Shown piece by piece: positions 16,199 through 23,568 of a stretch of 64,000 bases of DNA (its first letter is position 1; the number at the start of each line of letters is the position of its first letter). The DNA is taken from NCBI RefSeq assembly GCF_001027925.1, contig NZ_LECT01000016.1, positions 124,001 to 188,000 on the forward strand. The letters are read 5' to 3'. The DNA is from Rhodopirellula islandica. GTDB taxonomy: Bacteria > Planctomycetota > Planctomycetia > Pirellulales > Pirellulaceae. The notes below the pieces were generated by a model. The model ran no database searches and was not told the DNA's origin. It saw only the letters and a program-made list of their open reading frames with translations. The position numbers and the translations under genes are program-made.

Positions 16199-17616
16199 GC
16201 GATCAAGTTCGCCTCACCCTCGACGGTTTCGTCGTCCTCGGTCGCTCGCAGCACTTCGCCTTGCTCTGGGCCCAAGTCTCCTTCGCCAACCGACGTGGTG
16301 GGTTCGGTGACTGACGGAGACCTCTGCGGCAGTGCAGGTGGCGTGGTAGGCAACTGATCCACCATCTGCACGGGCACACCTCGAGGGAAAACCAATTCGC
16401 GAGCTTCATCGGGCATGCTGATTCCTGCTTCCGTGAGTTTCTGTTTCACCAGTCGGATGACACTGCTGCTGACCTTCAGAGGCGAATGCGTCGTTTGGTC
16501 GAACCAGTAGTAGACACGCAAATTGACGGTCGCTGACCCCAGCGATTCAACAATCGCAATGGCCGCCGGATCATCCACCACGCCAACGTGATCCTTCAAG
16601 ACCGACATCACGATCTCCTGAGCTTCCACGATTGAATCTTCAAATCCTATCCCCACGGTGAAATCCTGGCGGCTCAGCGGGGTCGCGGTGTAATTGATGA
16701 TCTTCCCTTTGAAGACCGTGCTGTTGGGCATCTGAATCTGGTTGCCTTCCAGGGTGTTTAAAACCGTCCCGCGCGTCGTGACCTTGCGAACAAAGCCCTT
16801 GGCCCCTTCCACTTCAATCAGATCACCGACCCGGAATGGATGATTGAGCGAGAGCAGGATGCTGGCCAAGTAGTTTTCGGCGATGTCTCGAAAAGCAAAT
16901 CCCAAAGCCAATCCAACCAAACCGGTGCCGCCCAAAACCGTGACCGCCAATCGGGTCAGCCCCGAAACCCGAAGAGCGACGTAGGTGCCGATGATGAAGA
17001 TCAGCACCGCAACCACGTTCCCGGCAACTTGACGCAACAGCGAACTTTCAATCCGCGAACGAGTGAACCAACGTGTCAATCCAGCTCCAACTCGGGCCAG
17101 GAAATAGGACACGATTGAAACTGCGATCGCAACCAGCACGAGCGGCAACACTCCGGTCGCCTCGCGGCCGAGTTGCTTGAGGGATGCTATCGCGGGAGCA
17201 AAATTCCAAAGAGGCAACTCAGCGACTTTGAGCCGATTGACAACCGCAACCACGTCAGACGTTTTGATTGCCGTCGACTCGGCCCATTCTCGATGACTCT
17301 TTGTGTCCGATGTGCCGCTGAGAAACGCGACACCACGATCGACCTTCACCTCCGGTTTGTCGAACCAGCCGGTCGCCTCCATGATCTCCTGCAACCGTGA
17401 CTCGATTCGCTGATCACTGTTGACGGGATCGACCTGCACTTCGTCGGCGACCTGCACTGCCTTCTTCGTCGATTCCGTTTCACTGCCAGTCACTTCCGCG
17501 GCCACATCGTCGGCGGTTGGAGTTTCGTCTTGTGAAAGGGCATGCTCTCCACACACGGCCAAGCCGAGCACCAACACAAGCAGCGCCCTGCACGAAACAT
17601 TCATCAACCGAATCAT
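16195..17616 (-). CDS. Mechanosensitive channel (MscS family) with N-terminal BON domain, first gene of operon
   Basis: 473 residues from ATG 17616; ATG 17604 and an upstream in-frame start at 17691 are alternatives. A signal peptide (SCRALLVLVLGLAVCGEHAL) is followed by a BON domain at about 65-140 (RIESRLQEIMEATGWFDKP, DRGVAFLSGTSD), TM helices, and the MscS domain (LVGLALGFAFRDIAENYLA, LSLNHPFRVGDLIEVEG, QIQMPNSTVFKGKIINY). An acidic C-terminal tail rich in Pro, Glu and Asp follows. It shares the architecture of the gene at 13621, so the two probably arose by duplication with DUF2254 between them. Confidence 0.93.
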   Translation of the reverse strand: MIRLMNVSCRALLVLVLGLAVCGEHALSQDETPTADDVAAEVTGSETESTKKAVQVADEVQVDPVNSDQRIESRLQEIMEATGWFDKPEVKVDRGVAFLSGTSDTKSHREWAESTAIKTSDVVAVVNRLKVAELPLWNFAPAIASLKQLGREATGVLPLVLVAIAVSIVSYFLARVGAGLTRWFTRSRIESSLLRQVAGNVVAVLIFIIGTYVALRVSGLTRLAVTVLGGTGLVGLALGFAFRDIAENYLASILLSLNHPFRVGDLIEVEGAKGFVRKVTTRGTVLNTLEGNQIQMPNSTVFKGKIINYTATPLSRQDFTVGIGFEDSIVEAQEIVMSVLKDHVGVVDDPAAIAIVESLGSATVNLRVYYWFDQTTHSPLKVSSSVIRLVKQKLTEAGISMPDEARELVFPRGVPVQMVDQLPTTPPALPQRSPSVTEPTTSVGEGDLGPEQGEVLRATEDDETVEGEANLIA

Positions 17617-17768
17617 AAAGCCACACCGGGTGCAGGGAAGAAACAAAATTGGCACGGGGGCCTGGAAGAAGCGTACCAGCAAGAAGGGCACAGAAGGATC
17701 GGACGCCCCAGGGCTCGGATTCGAGCCTGGGCATCATGGTGCCTGCAGAGGAAATCCTGGCAGCCGAC

Positions 17769-18440
17769 CTAAAAGTCGACGCGGTTGTTCTTGCTATCGA
17801 AGCGGGCTTCGTAGTCGATCTGAACCAGATAGTCTTTCAGTGCGACCACTTCACGGATATCCAGCTCGTCTTTGATCGAATCAACCGCTTCTTCCATGCG
17901 TTTGACCATTCGGTGAACCTTGATGAAATCGAACTCTCGGTATTCAGTCTCCGGCTGATATCGTTTTGCCAAGGTCTTTTCGATTGGACGGCGGTACGGT
18001 TCCAACACGGGACTGTCCAGCGGTTCGGGCCAGAAAATTTCGCCGGTTTCTCGCTTGATTTGATTCTCATTCAAACGATCAGGCTTCTGAGAGTTCGCGA
18101 TCTTCATTCGATCGGACGCTGACAAGCGATCCTTCTCAAGTTGCTCCTCTCGCAACTCCTTGAGGTCATAGTAGAGCTCGACAGACTCTTTCCTGTTCTC
18201 GAGTTGTTTCGCGATGGCCTCTTGAAATCGCTTCGCCGAAAGCGAACGCAGGACGGCTCCACGCCCCAACCCTTCGGCTAAATCGCCTCGAGATTCCAGC
18301 ACGTCGCCTGCGACGGTGGATGCACCATCGTTGTCAAACAAACCGTCGTCCGCGTGAGTGATCGTGATCGCGAATAGCACCGTCAGTGCTGTGACTGCGA
18401 TCGCGACGGCGGCGTGTCGGGAGTGGGTTGAATGTGTCAT
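17769..18440 (-). CDS. Exported protein of unknown function
   Basis: 223 residues. ATG 18440 gives a good signal peptide (HAAVAIAVTALTVLFAITITHADD). The mature part is charged and largely helical: RGAVLRSLSAKRFQEAIAKQ, then an ELREEQLEKDR stretch that may coil, and a C-terminus rich in Asp/Glu/Lys ending KNNRVDF. I recognise no domain. A strong candidate sigma-54 promoter sits 53 bp upstream, arranged back to back with one for the hydrolase at 18667. A GC-rich inverted repeat at about 17706-17732 lies after the stop. Probably a periplasmic stress protein, judged only by context. Confidence 0.75.
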   Translation of the reverse strand: MTHSTHSRHAAVAIAVTALTVLFAITITHADDGLFDNDGASTVAGDVLESRGDLAEGLGRGAVLRSLSAKRFQEAIAKQLENRKESVELYYDLKELREEQLEKDRLSASDRMKIANSQKPDRLNENQIKRETGEIFWPEPLDSPVLEPYRRPIEKTLAKRYQPETEYREFDFIKVHRMVKRMEEAVDSIKDELDIREVVALKDYLVQIDYEARFDSKNNRVDF

Positions 18441-18492
18441 CGTTGGTCCCCATCGTTGAGTGCTTGCGAAGTGTTTGGTTTGAGAGGATCTA

Positions 18493-18508
18493 CGCAAACA
18501 CCGTTCCA
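18493..18508 (-). promoter_or_regulatory. Candidate sigma-54 promoter (minus strand) for the exported protein
   Basis: On the minus strand: TGGAACGGTGTTTGCG, GG-N10-GC spacing, one base off in each conserved box. It lies 53 bp from the ATG at 18440 and 8 bp from the divergent site at 18517. Confidence 0.55.
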
Positions 18509-18516
18509 ATTGGCGT

Positions 18517-18532
18517 TGGCCTGAAATTCGCT
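18517..18532 (+). promoter_or_regulatory. Candidate sigma-54 promoter for the YheT-like hydrolase
   Basis: TGGCCTGAAATTCGCT, correct GG-N10-GC spacing, pointing toward the gene at 18667 with a leader of about 120 nt. The back-to-back arrangement with 18493 would let one activator site serve both genes. Confidence 0.5.
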
Positions 18533-18666
18533 ACTCAATTGGCACCTCCCTTCTCACTTGCGAATCAACGCAAAAAAAAGGGAAACCATGACGTCCGTCA
18601 ACAATCTGAAATCCATTCGAGGGTACAACTCCCACCAACTTCAGCCTCGCCTTTCCAAAGTCACCC

Positions 18667-19707
18667 ATGCCTGATGCCTGTCCGACAGACGCGGACGATT
18701 CCACCCCTTCCGCGAGACGCATTGATTCCATTGAGCCCTTTGATCCACATCCCCTTTGCCGTGGAGGCTGGCTGCAAACACTCTCGGTCAAATGGTTGAA
18801 TCCACAGCTCGATTTGCAATCTCGACCGGATGCCATCGCCATCTCAGTGCCCGACGATCACACGCCTCCGGACGAGATGAGTGGCTACTACTTTCCAGCC
18901 ACGCAGAACTCTGGAAGCAAACCACTGGTGACGATATTTCATGGGATGGGCGGCCACGCGCTCAGCCGGTACATGCGTTCGCTTGGGCAACGGCTCAACA
19001 CCAGCGGATTTGATGTCTTGCTTTGGAACCACCGCGGCGCAGGACGATCCTCCTCAAATTGCTCGCGATTTCATCACCCGGGCTTGACCGCGGACATTTG
19101 CCATCTGACCGAACACCTGAAAGCAGAACGATCAGACTGGACCAGAAACGGTCTCGCCTGCGTTGCGTTCTCTCTAGGAGCCAATGTGATGTTGAAGTAC
19201 TTGGCAGAATCGGGTTCGAAGTCGAACTTCGACGCCGCGGTCAGTGTGTCCGCCCCGCTCGACATGAGCATCACTTCACGAAATCTACAAACGGGATCGA
19301 ACCGCGTGTTCGATCAATACCTGCTGAACAAACAACGCGATGAACTCCTCCGAAGCTCGGCAAAGCTGACTGAGAAAGAACGAGGCACGCTCGAATCAGT
19401 CTCCTCCGTCTGGGAGCTCGATGACGAATTCACAGCGCCCCGTTTTGGGTACGAGGGAGCAGAAGCCTATTACGCAGACAACTCAGCGATCGATTCCCTG
19501 CAAAGGATCCGCACGCCGACGCTACTGTTGCATGCGAAAGACGATCCCGTTGTTGTTCCGGATGTCTTCGAAGGCATTGAATGGGAAAACAACGTGGCTT
19601 TGCACCCCATACTGTGCGATTCCGGTGGTCACACGGGATTCCTTGATCGGAACCGTCAGCGCTGGCATGAATCCGCGGCCATCGCATTTTTCGAATCGTT
19701 TCAGTGA
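18667..19707 (+). CDS. Alpha/beta hydrolase, YheT family
   Basis: 346 residues. The YheT/EMB8 pattern is clear: RGGWLQTLSVKWLNP at the start, PLVTIFHGMGGHALSRYMRS, DVLLWNHRGAGRSS, the nucleophile elbow VAFSLGANVMLKYLAE, LLHAKDDPVVVPD with a probable catalytic Asp, and CDSGGHTGFLD with the His. The nucleophile motif reads FSLGAN, as in YheT-type enzymes. Substrate unknown; relatives act on lipids or esters. ATG 18667 follows CCAAAGTCACCC, a weak ribosome site; it is expressed alone, probably from 18517. Confidence 0.88.
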   Translation: MPDACPTDADDSTPSARRIDSIEPFDPHPLCRGGWLQTLSVKWLNPQLDLQSRPDAIAISVPDDHTPPDEMSGYYFPATQNSGSKPLVTIFHGMGGHALSRYMRSLGQRLNTSGFDVLLWNHRGAGRSSSNCSRFHHPGLTADICHLTEHLKAERSDWTRNGLACVAFSLGANVMLKYLAESGSKSNFDAAVSVSAPLDMSITSRNLQTGSNRVFDQYLLNKQRDELLRSSAKLTEKERGTLESVSSVWELDDEFTAPRFGYEGAEAYYADNSAIDSLQRIRTPTLLLHAKDDPVVVPDVFEGIEWENNVALHPILCDSGGHTGFLDRNRQRWHESAAIAFFESFQ

Positions 19708-19827
19708 GCAACCGGAACGATGATCAACAGGAACCCGCGACTTTGAGACGAGACTCACAAAAAAGTGGCTGGACCGACGTACGCCGATCCAACCACGTTG
19801 CTCTTGATGCTGCCTCCCCATTTCAGT

Positions 19828-20316
19828 TCAAGCCTCGTATCGTTCCATCGAAACGGGATCACATGTCTGCAGGGTTTGGGCAGCGGTGTTCAGCTTGGCC
19901 TGGTCCCCTTCAATCACGATCAGCGAAGAACCAGCGTTCAGGTTGGATTCGTAATTGGCACTCGACTTCTCATCCAATCCCCAGCGTTTGACAGACGCAA
20001 GCAGACCACCACCAACAGCTCCGGCCGCCATCCCTGCGATCGGTCCTGCGACCAAGAACGGCCCGATCATCGTTGGCGCTGCGAGCAGCGCTCCAATCGC
20101 GCCGCCCGCAAGCGTCGCTGCGCCGGTCGTCTTTTCGGGTGGTGGTGACGAAGCCCGATCACTGCTGCCGCTGCCAGACACAACGTCATGTCGCTGGTCA
20201 GCCGCAGTGATGACACTGAAGTCAGCGGCTTGATACCCATCTTTCTGAAGTGCCTCGACGGCGATCGCCAACTTTTCGCGGCTGGAATACTCGGCAACCA
20301 AGCATTGATGACTCAT
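19828..20316 (-). CDS. YflT-like general stress protein with glycine-zipper segment
   Basis: 162 residues. An N-terminal alpha/beta module (CLVAEYSSREKLAIAVEALQ, GYQAADFSVIT) resembles the heat-induced YflT/GSP17M domain. A central Gly/Ala-rich hydrophobic stretch (ATLAGGAIGALLAAPTMIG, LVAGPIAGMAAGAVGGGLL) looks like a glycine zipper able to enter membranes, followed by a second alpha/beta piece (SLIVIEGDQAKLNTAAQTL). The function is not known. AGAAAG repeats lie upstream of the start. It follows the TIGR03067-type gene by 72 bp on the same strand and may be co-transcribed. Confidence 0.85.
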   Translation of the reverse strand: MSHQCLVAEYSSREKLAIAVEALQKDGYQAADFSVITAADQRHDVVSGSGSSDRASSPPPEKTTGAATLAGGAIGALLAAPTMIGPFLVAGPIAGMAAGAVGGGLLASVKRWGLDEKSSANYESNLNAGSSLIVIEGDQAKLNTAAQTLQTCDPVSMERYEA

Positions 20317-20388
20317 GACTTTTCTTTCTTTCTTTGTGGGCGGTCTAAAAACGGCTTCGGGAACGGGTGCAACCTCACAACAACACGA

Positions 20389-20844
20389 TCAGTCTTCCCG
20401 TTCGGCTTCAAACAGCATCACTTTGCTTCCTTTCGGAGATTGAAACTCCTTCGGCCGATCGGCGCCCGGCAAGGCATAGCAAAGTTCAAACTCGTCACCC
20501 TCCTCCATTTGAATGATGCCGAGCGATTTCATCGGAGGCATTCCTTTCATCTCGGTTGTCATGTCGATCTGAACGGGCTTCTTCGTTTCGTCAACGGTGA
20601 ACAAGGCTCGGTACACCTCACGCTTCTCGCGATCGTAGGTGATGATCATGTTCTTCTCGATCTTCATGATTGTCCCCTCCAATTCATCCTCGGGAATCTC
20701 TTCCCCCTGATTCACGCCCTCTTCCACGTCCCAAACGCCTGCCAAGCGTTTGAGCAGCGGCTGCGTGTGTTCGTCACCCTGAGCTGGAACGATGGAGGCG
20801 AAGACGAGACAAGGCAAAACGGCGAACATCGAATAGCGTGACAT
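20389..20844 (-). CDS. TIGR03067-type exported protein
   Basis: 151 residues: signal peptide (MFAVLPCLVFASIVPAQGDE) and a lipocalin-like body with the family signature LLKRLAGVWDVEEGVNQGE, ITYDREKREVYRALFTVD and KKPVQIDMTTE, then FELCYALPGADRPKEF. TIGR03067 domains are abundant in planctomycetes; a lipocalin-like beta-barrel is expected and the ligand is unknown. Directly upstream of the YflT-like gene on the minus strand. Confidence 0.88.
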   Translation of the reverse strand: MSRYSMFAVLPCLVFASIVPAQGDEHTQPLLKRLAGVWDVEEGVNQGEEIPEDELEGTIMKIEKNMIITYDREKREVYRALFTVDETKKPVQIDMTTEMKGMPPMKSLGIIQMEEGDEFELCYALPGADRPKEFQSPKGSKVMLFEAERED

Positions 20845-21248
20845 AGCAATGGTCCTTCGCGGAAGCAGATATATGGTTGAGACCCGCCGAGGACAGGCGA
20901 GTTGCCCTCGTCACCCCCGGTGAGCCAACGCTGCGGAAAGCGGAGCGTTCTGAACCTGACAACGAACGCAATCGCCATACCACCTGGATTCGACAGGCTC
21001 ACGTATTTCCTCACCGAAACGCTGACGCCTCAATTGGTCGGCAAATCGGAGGGCCTGCCTCGTTGCACTGGACGACAACCGACCAAGGTGCTCGGGGAAG
21101 CACCGGCAACGCCTCGCCACCCCACTCGAATGTGCGCCCTGGTTGAAATCAAGTCGTGAGTTCTCGAACCAAGACAAAGGGTTTTGATCAACGCCCGCTA
21201 TACCCAAAACGTCATCTCAACCGAGGACTTGAAAATCCGAACAGGTTT
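20845..21248. other. Intergenic region without recognised gene
   Basis: About 400 bp between divergently transcribed genes. Short open frames here have no recognisable features. It contains a direct GTGCTCGGGGAAGC / GCACCGGCAACGC stretch, but no repeat family known from elsewhere in the window. The region should hold the control elements for the CsbD-led operon. Confidence 0.5.
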
Positions 21249-21264
21249 TGGCCCACGAAATGCG
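21249..21264 (+). promoter_or_regulatory. Candidate sigma-54 promoter for the CsbD-led operon
   Basis: TGGCCCACGAAATGCG has GG-N10-GC spacing and lies 71 bp before ATG 21335. The C-rich -24 element and ATGC at -12 deviate slightly from consensus. Confidence 0.5.
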
Positions 21265-21334
21265 TTTCTCATCCCACGCCATCTCAGACGAGATTGCAAG
21301 CAAGACAAAACACATTCAAAAAGGAGTTCAACTC

Positions 21335-21766
21335 ATGGTTAATCGTCAAGAACTGCAGGGTCACTGGAACGAAGTCAAAGGTCGCCTGAAAGAGAACTGG
21401 GGCCAATTGACCGAGGACGACCTGCAACAAGCACGCGGCTCAGCCGAGCAACTTGTCGGCGTAGTGCAGCAAAAAACGGGTGCCACTCAGAACGAGATCG
21501 AGAAGTTTCTCGACAGCGTGCTGAATCGCAACTTCGGTGACCAGGCCTCCGAAACCGTCCAGCAGTACAGTGAGGCAGCCCAAGCCGCCGCCGCGGATGC
21601 CGCCGCCTACGCTCGCCAGAATTACCAGCGTCTGGCCTCCCAGTCCGGCGAGTACGGGGCCAAGTTGGCCGACACCGTGCGAACCCGTCCAGGCGAATCA
21701 CTCGCGATCGCATTTGGATTGGGAATCGCCGCTGGCGCACTGTTGTTCTTCGGAAACAAGAAGTGA
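21335..21766 (+). CDS. CsbD-like stress protein fused to an ElaB/DUF883-type membrane anchor
   Basis: 143 residues. ATG 21335 has a good ribosome site (AAGGAG, 9 bp upstream). Residues 1-60 are CsbD-like ([40 protein letters not shown]). The rest resembles ElaB/YqjD: an Ala-rich amphipathic helix ([19 protein letters not shown]) and a C-terminal single TM helix ([20 protein letters not shown]). ElaB/YqjD proteins attach to the inner membrane and bind stationary-phase ribosomes in enterobacteria; whether that holds here is unknown. First gene of an operon of six small genes. Confidence 0.88.
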   Translation: MVNRQELQGHWNEVKGRLKENWGQLTEDDLQQARGSAEQLVGVVQQKTGATQNEIEKFLDSVLNRNFGDQASETVQQYSEAAQAAAADAAAYARQNYQRLASQSGEYGAKLADTVRTRPGESLAIAFGLGIAAGALLFFGNKK

Positions 21767-21768
21767 TC

Positions 21769-22155
21769 ATGGCGACCACGTTAGCAACCAAGAAGCAGTC
21801 CGCGGCGATCAAGCAGCGAATGGCTGAGATCCGAACGGAACTTCCTTATGAGGTCGACGACGCTCGCGTTCGTGTGCGCCAATTGACGGATTGGAAGTAC
21901 CACATGTCTCGACACCCTCTGCCAATCTTGGCAGGTGTCGCGGCCCTCGGGTTCTTGATCGTGCCCAATCGACGCAGACCGGACCGGATCATCATTCGCG
22001 AAAGCTCGCGTCCTGAGCAAACGTCTCCGGAACCTGCCAAGAAAGGGCTGATGGCTGGGATTGCCGGGACCGTGATGACTCTCGCGATTCGGCAGGCCAG
22101 CACCGTGGCAGCTCATCAAATCAATCGCATCCTGACCAACCGAACGTCCACATGA
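21769..22155 (+). CDS. DUF3618-like single-pass membrane protein
   Basis: 128 residues, starting 2 bp after the CsbD-like stop; an in-frame GTG at 21763 overlapping that stop is an alternative. The opening helix (SAAIKQRMAEIRTELPYEVD) and MSRHPLPILAGVAALGFLIVP (one TM helix) resemble DUF3618-type proteins. The C-terminal half has a second mildly hydrophobic stretch (GLMAGIAGTVMTLAIRQAS). Function unknown; the operon suggests envelope stress. Confidence 0.75.
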   Translation: MATTLATKKQSAAIKQRMAEIRTELPYEVDDARVRVRQLTDWKYHMSRHPLPILAGVAALGFLIVPNRRRPDRIIIRESSRPEQTSPEPAKKGLMAGIAGTVMTLAIRQASTVAAHQINRILTNRTST

Positions 22156-22361
22156 TTGCTCCCGCACATTCTCGTCCACCCAGACGCATCGAGTTCGACG
22201 ACGCTCTTCCGGAGTCACTCGGGCTCGATGCGGATGGCAAGACACCCAGCAAACTGAAGTTCATCAACCAATCCGTTGCCAAGTACCCAACCGCCTCGCT
22301 TGTCGCGGCGGGCGTCTTTGGCGTGGCTCTTGGTTGGATCGTTAAACGCCGACCCGTGTGA
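22152..22361 (+). CDS. Small membrane protein, YqjK/DUF883-like tail
   Basis: 69 residues; its ATG overlaps the previous stop (ATGA). A polar N-terminus (RRIEFDDALPESLGLDADG) precedes one TM helix with a YPTASLVAAGVFGVALGWIVKRR pattern like the C-terminal anchor of ElaB-type proteins. No catalytic features. The overlap and shared anchor style make it a real member of the operon. Confidence 0.75.
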   Translation: MIAPAHSRPPRRIEFDDALPESLGLDADGKTPSKLKFINQSVAKYPTASLVAAGVFGVALGWIVKRRPV

Positions 22362-22366
22362 TCGAC

Positions 22367-22852
22367 ATGCCAAACAATGCCAGCATTCAAAAAGTCCTCC
22401 GGGATGTGCTTGACCTCTGCGAACTGCAACTGCAGTTGATGTCGGTCGATGCTCAGGCTGCGAAACGCAAACTGACCACCGCGGCAATCTTTGCACTCAT
22501 CGCGCTCGCACTCGCGGGATCCGCGTTGACCGTGTCCCTGGTTGGCTTGGGATTCCTACTCGACGAGATGACGGAATTGTCGACGGGTGGCGCCTTGCTG
22601 ACGCTCGCCGTCGTGACCTTTGCCGTTGTGGGCAGCTTCCTGTTCATCGCTGCGAAGGCAATCCAGGCCGCGACCGATGCAATGTCCGAAACCAAGTCGG
22701 AGTTGGCTGAAAACGTTCGTTGGCTCAAGGCCACGATGCTTTCGCCGTCCACTTCCGCACGAAATCAGCTGCGTCGAGAGTCCTTTCAAACGCATCGTGA
22801 GCCGCCTCACTATCACTCACCCGAACCTGTCACTCCACTTCCTCAAAGGTAA
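22367..22852 (+). CDS. Phage-holin-X-like membrane protein
   Basis: 161 residues. Two TM helices (TTAAIFALIALALAGSALTVS, LLTLAVVTFAVVGSFLFIAA) separated by a short loop, followed by a long polar tail (SETKSELAENVRWLK). This is the layout of the putative actinobacterial holin-X/DUF1469 family, often found beside DUF883/DUF3618 genes in stress operons; there is no sign of a prophage here. A GTG at 22358 overlapping the previous stop is an alternative start; ATG 22367 is chosen. Confidence 0.8.
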   Translation: MPNNASIQKVLRDVLDLCELQLQLMSVDAQAAKRKLTTAAIFALIALALAGSALTVSLVGLGFLLDEMTELSTGGALLTLAVVTFAVVGSFLFIAAKAIQAATDAMSETKSELAENVRWLKATMLSPSTSARNQLRRESFQTHREPPHYHSPEPVTPLPQR

Positions 22853-22857
22853 TTGTC

Positions 22858-23127
22858 ATGAACGAAGCAACCACACCACAGACCCAAACCGGTTCTTCCT
22901 CGAACACCGCGAATATGAACGGCATGTCGGACCAAGCACGTGATGCGGCCGATCGTGTTGCACATGGCGCGATGGACTTCAGCCGCGACGCGGCTCAACA
23001 CTACGTCAAGGAGCCGGCACAAGACTTGTTCGCGCTGGCGAAGGCTTACGCGAAGGACCATCCCGACGTGGCTGCTTGCTGGGCATTCGGCTTGGGCGTC
23101 ATGGTCGGCTGGAAACTCAAGCCGTAA
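22858..23127 (+). CDS. Small membrane-anchored stress protein
   Basis: 89 residues. A Thr/Ser/Asn-rich start (TTPQTQTGSSSNTANMNG) leads to an amphipathic helix (DQARDAADRVAHGAMDFSRD) and a weak C-terminal membrane segment (HPDVAACWAFGLGVMVGWKLK). The plan matches the ElaB/DUF883-like genes upstream. AAAGG lies about 8 bp before the ATG, 5 bp after the previous stop. Confidence 0.75.
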   Translation: MNEATTPQTQTGSSSNTANMNGMSDQARDAADRVAHGAMDFSRDAAQHYVKEPAQDLFALAKAYAKDHPDVAACWAFGLGVMVGWKLKP

Positions 23128-23195
23128 GCGTGGCCCCGCCCCGCGGGCGAATTCCCTTCCGCGTTCCAACCGATGGCACGCTTCAAAATTCTTTC

Positions 23196-23219
23196 CGAGC
23201 AACCGCATCTGGTTGCTCG
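23196..23219 (+). promoter_or_regulatory. Intercistronic hairpin
   Basis: CGAGCAACC / GGTTGCTCG form a 9-bp perfect stem around GCATCT in the 111-bp gap before the DUF4235 gene, 7 bp ahead of its ribosome site. It may attenuate, process or stabilise the operon mRNA; no T-run follows. Confidence 0.45.
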
Positions 23220-23238
23220 TTCACCAAGGACATCTCCC

Positions 23239-23568
23239 ATGCACGAACAACTTGAACAGCTCAAGGAACGGACCACAGATCTGTTTGCAGACGAACCCGA
23301 TGGCCGCAACCAAGGCATTGGGCAGACTGAAAATGCCATCGCTTTCGCAGCAGCGATCGGCTGCACCTTTCTGGTTCGACAAGCGTTGCAAGTGGGATGG
23401 CGTGCTGCCTTGAAGCGAGATCCACCGAAAAACCCAGCTTCCCATGAGGTTCAGTGGCGAGAGGCATTGATGTGGGGCGCGGTGTCGGGCGCCATCGTCG
23501 GTGCTGCCCGGATTGCTTCCCGCCGGGCATCCTCCTCGGCCTATCGCTCAATGCGATCCGTCTCATGA
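23239..23568 (+). CDS. DUF4235 membrane protein
   Basis: 109 residues from ATG 23239, supported by AAGGA 8 bp upstream; the frame opens earlier at 23173 across the hairpin. Two hydrophobic segments (AIAFAAAIGCTFLVRQALQVG, ALMWGAVSGAIVGAARIASRR) with PPKNPASHEVQWREALMWG between them match DUF4235, a family of unknown function frequent in stress operons. Its stop overlaps the ATG of the following amidohydrolase. Confidence 0.82.
   Translation: MHEQLEQLKERTTDLFADEPDGRNQGIGQTENAIAFAAAIGCTFLVRQALQVGWRAALKRDPPKNPASHEVQWREALMWGAVSGAIVGAARIASRRASSSAYRSMRSVS

Noticed and set aside
22367..22852. Prophage holin
   Set aside because: Although holin-X-like, no lysin, tail or integrase genes are nearby; the neighbours are stress membrane proteins.
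23172..23190. TGGCACG before the DUF4235 gene as a sigma-54 site
   Set aside because: The -24 box is perfect, but there is no GC 10 nt after GG.
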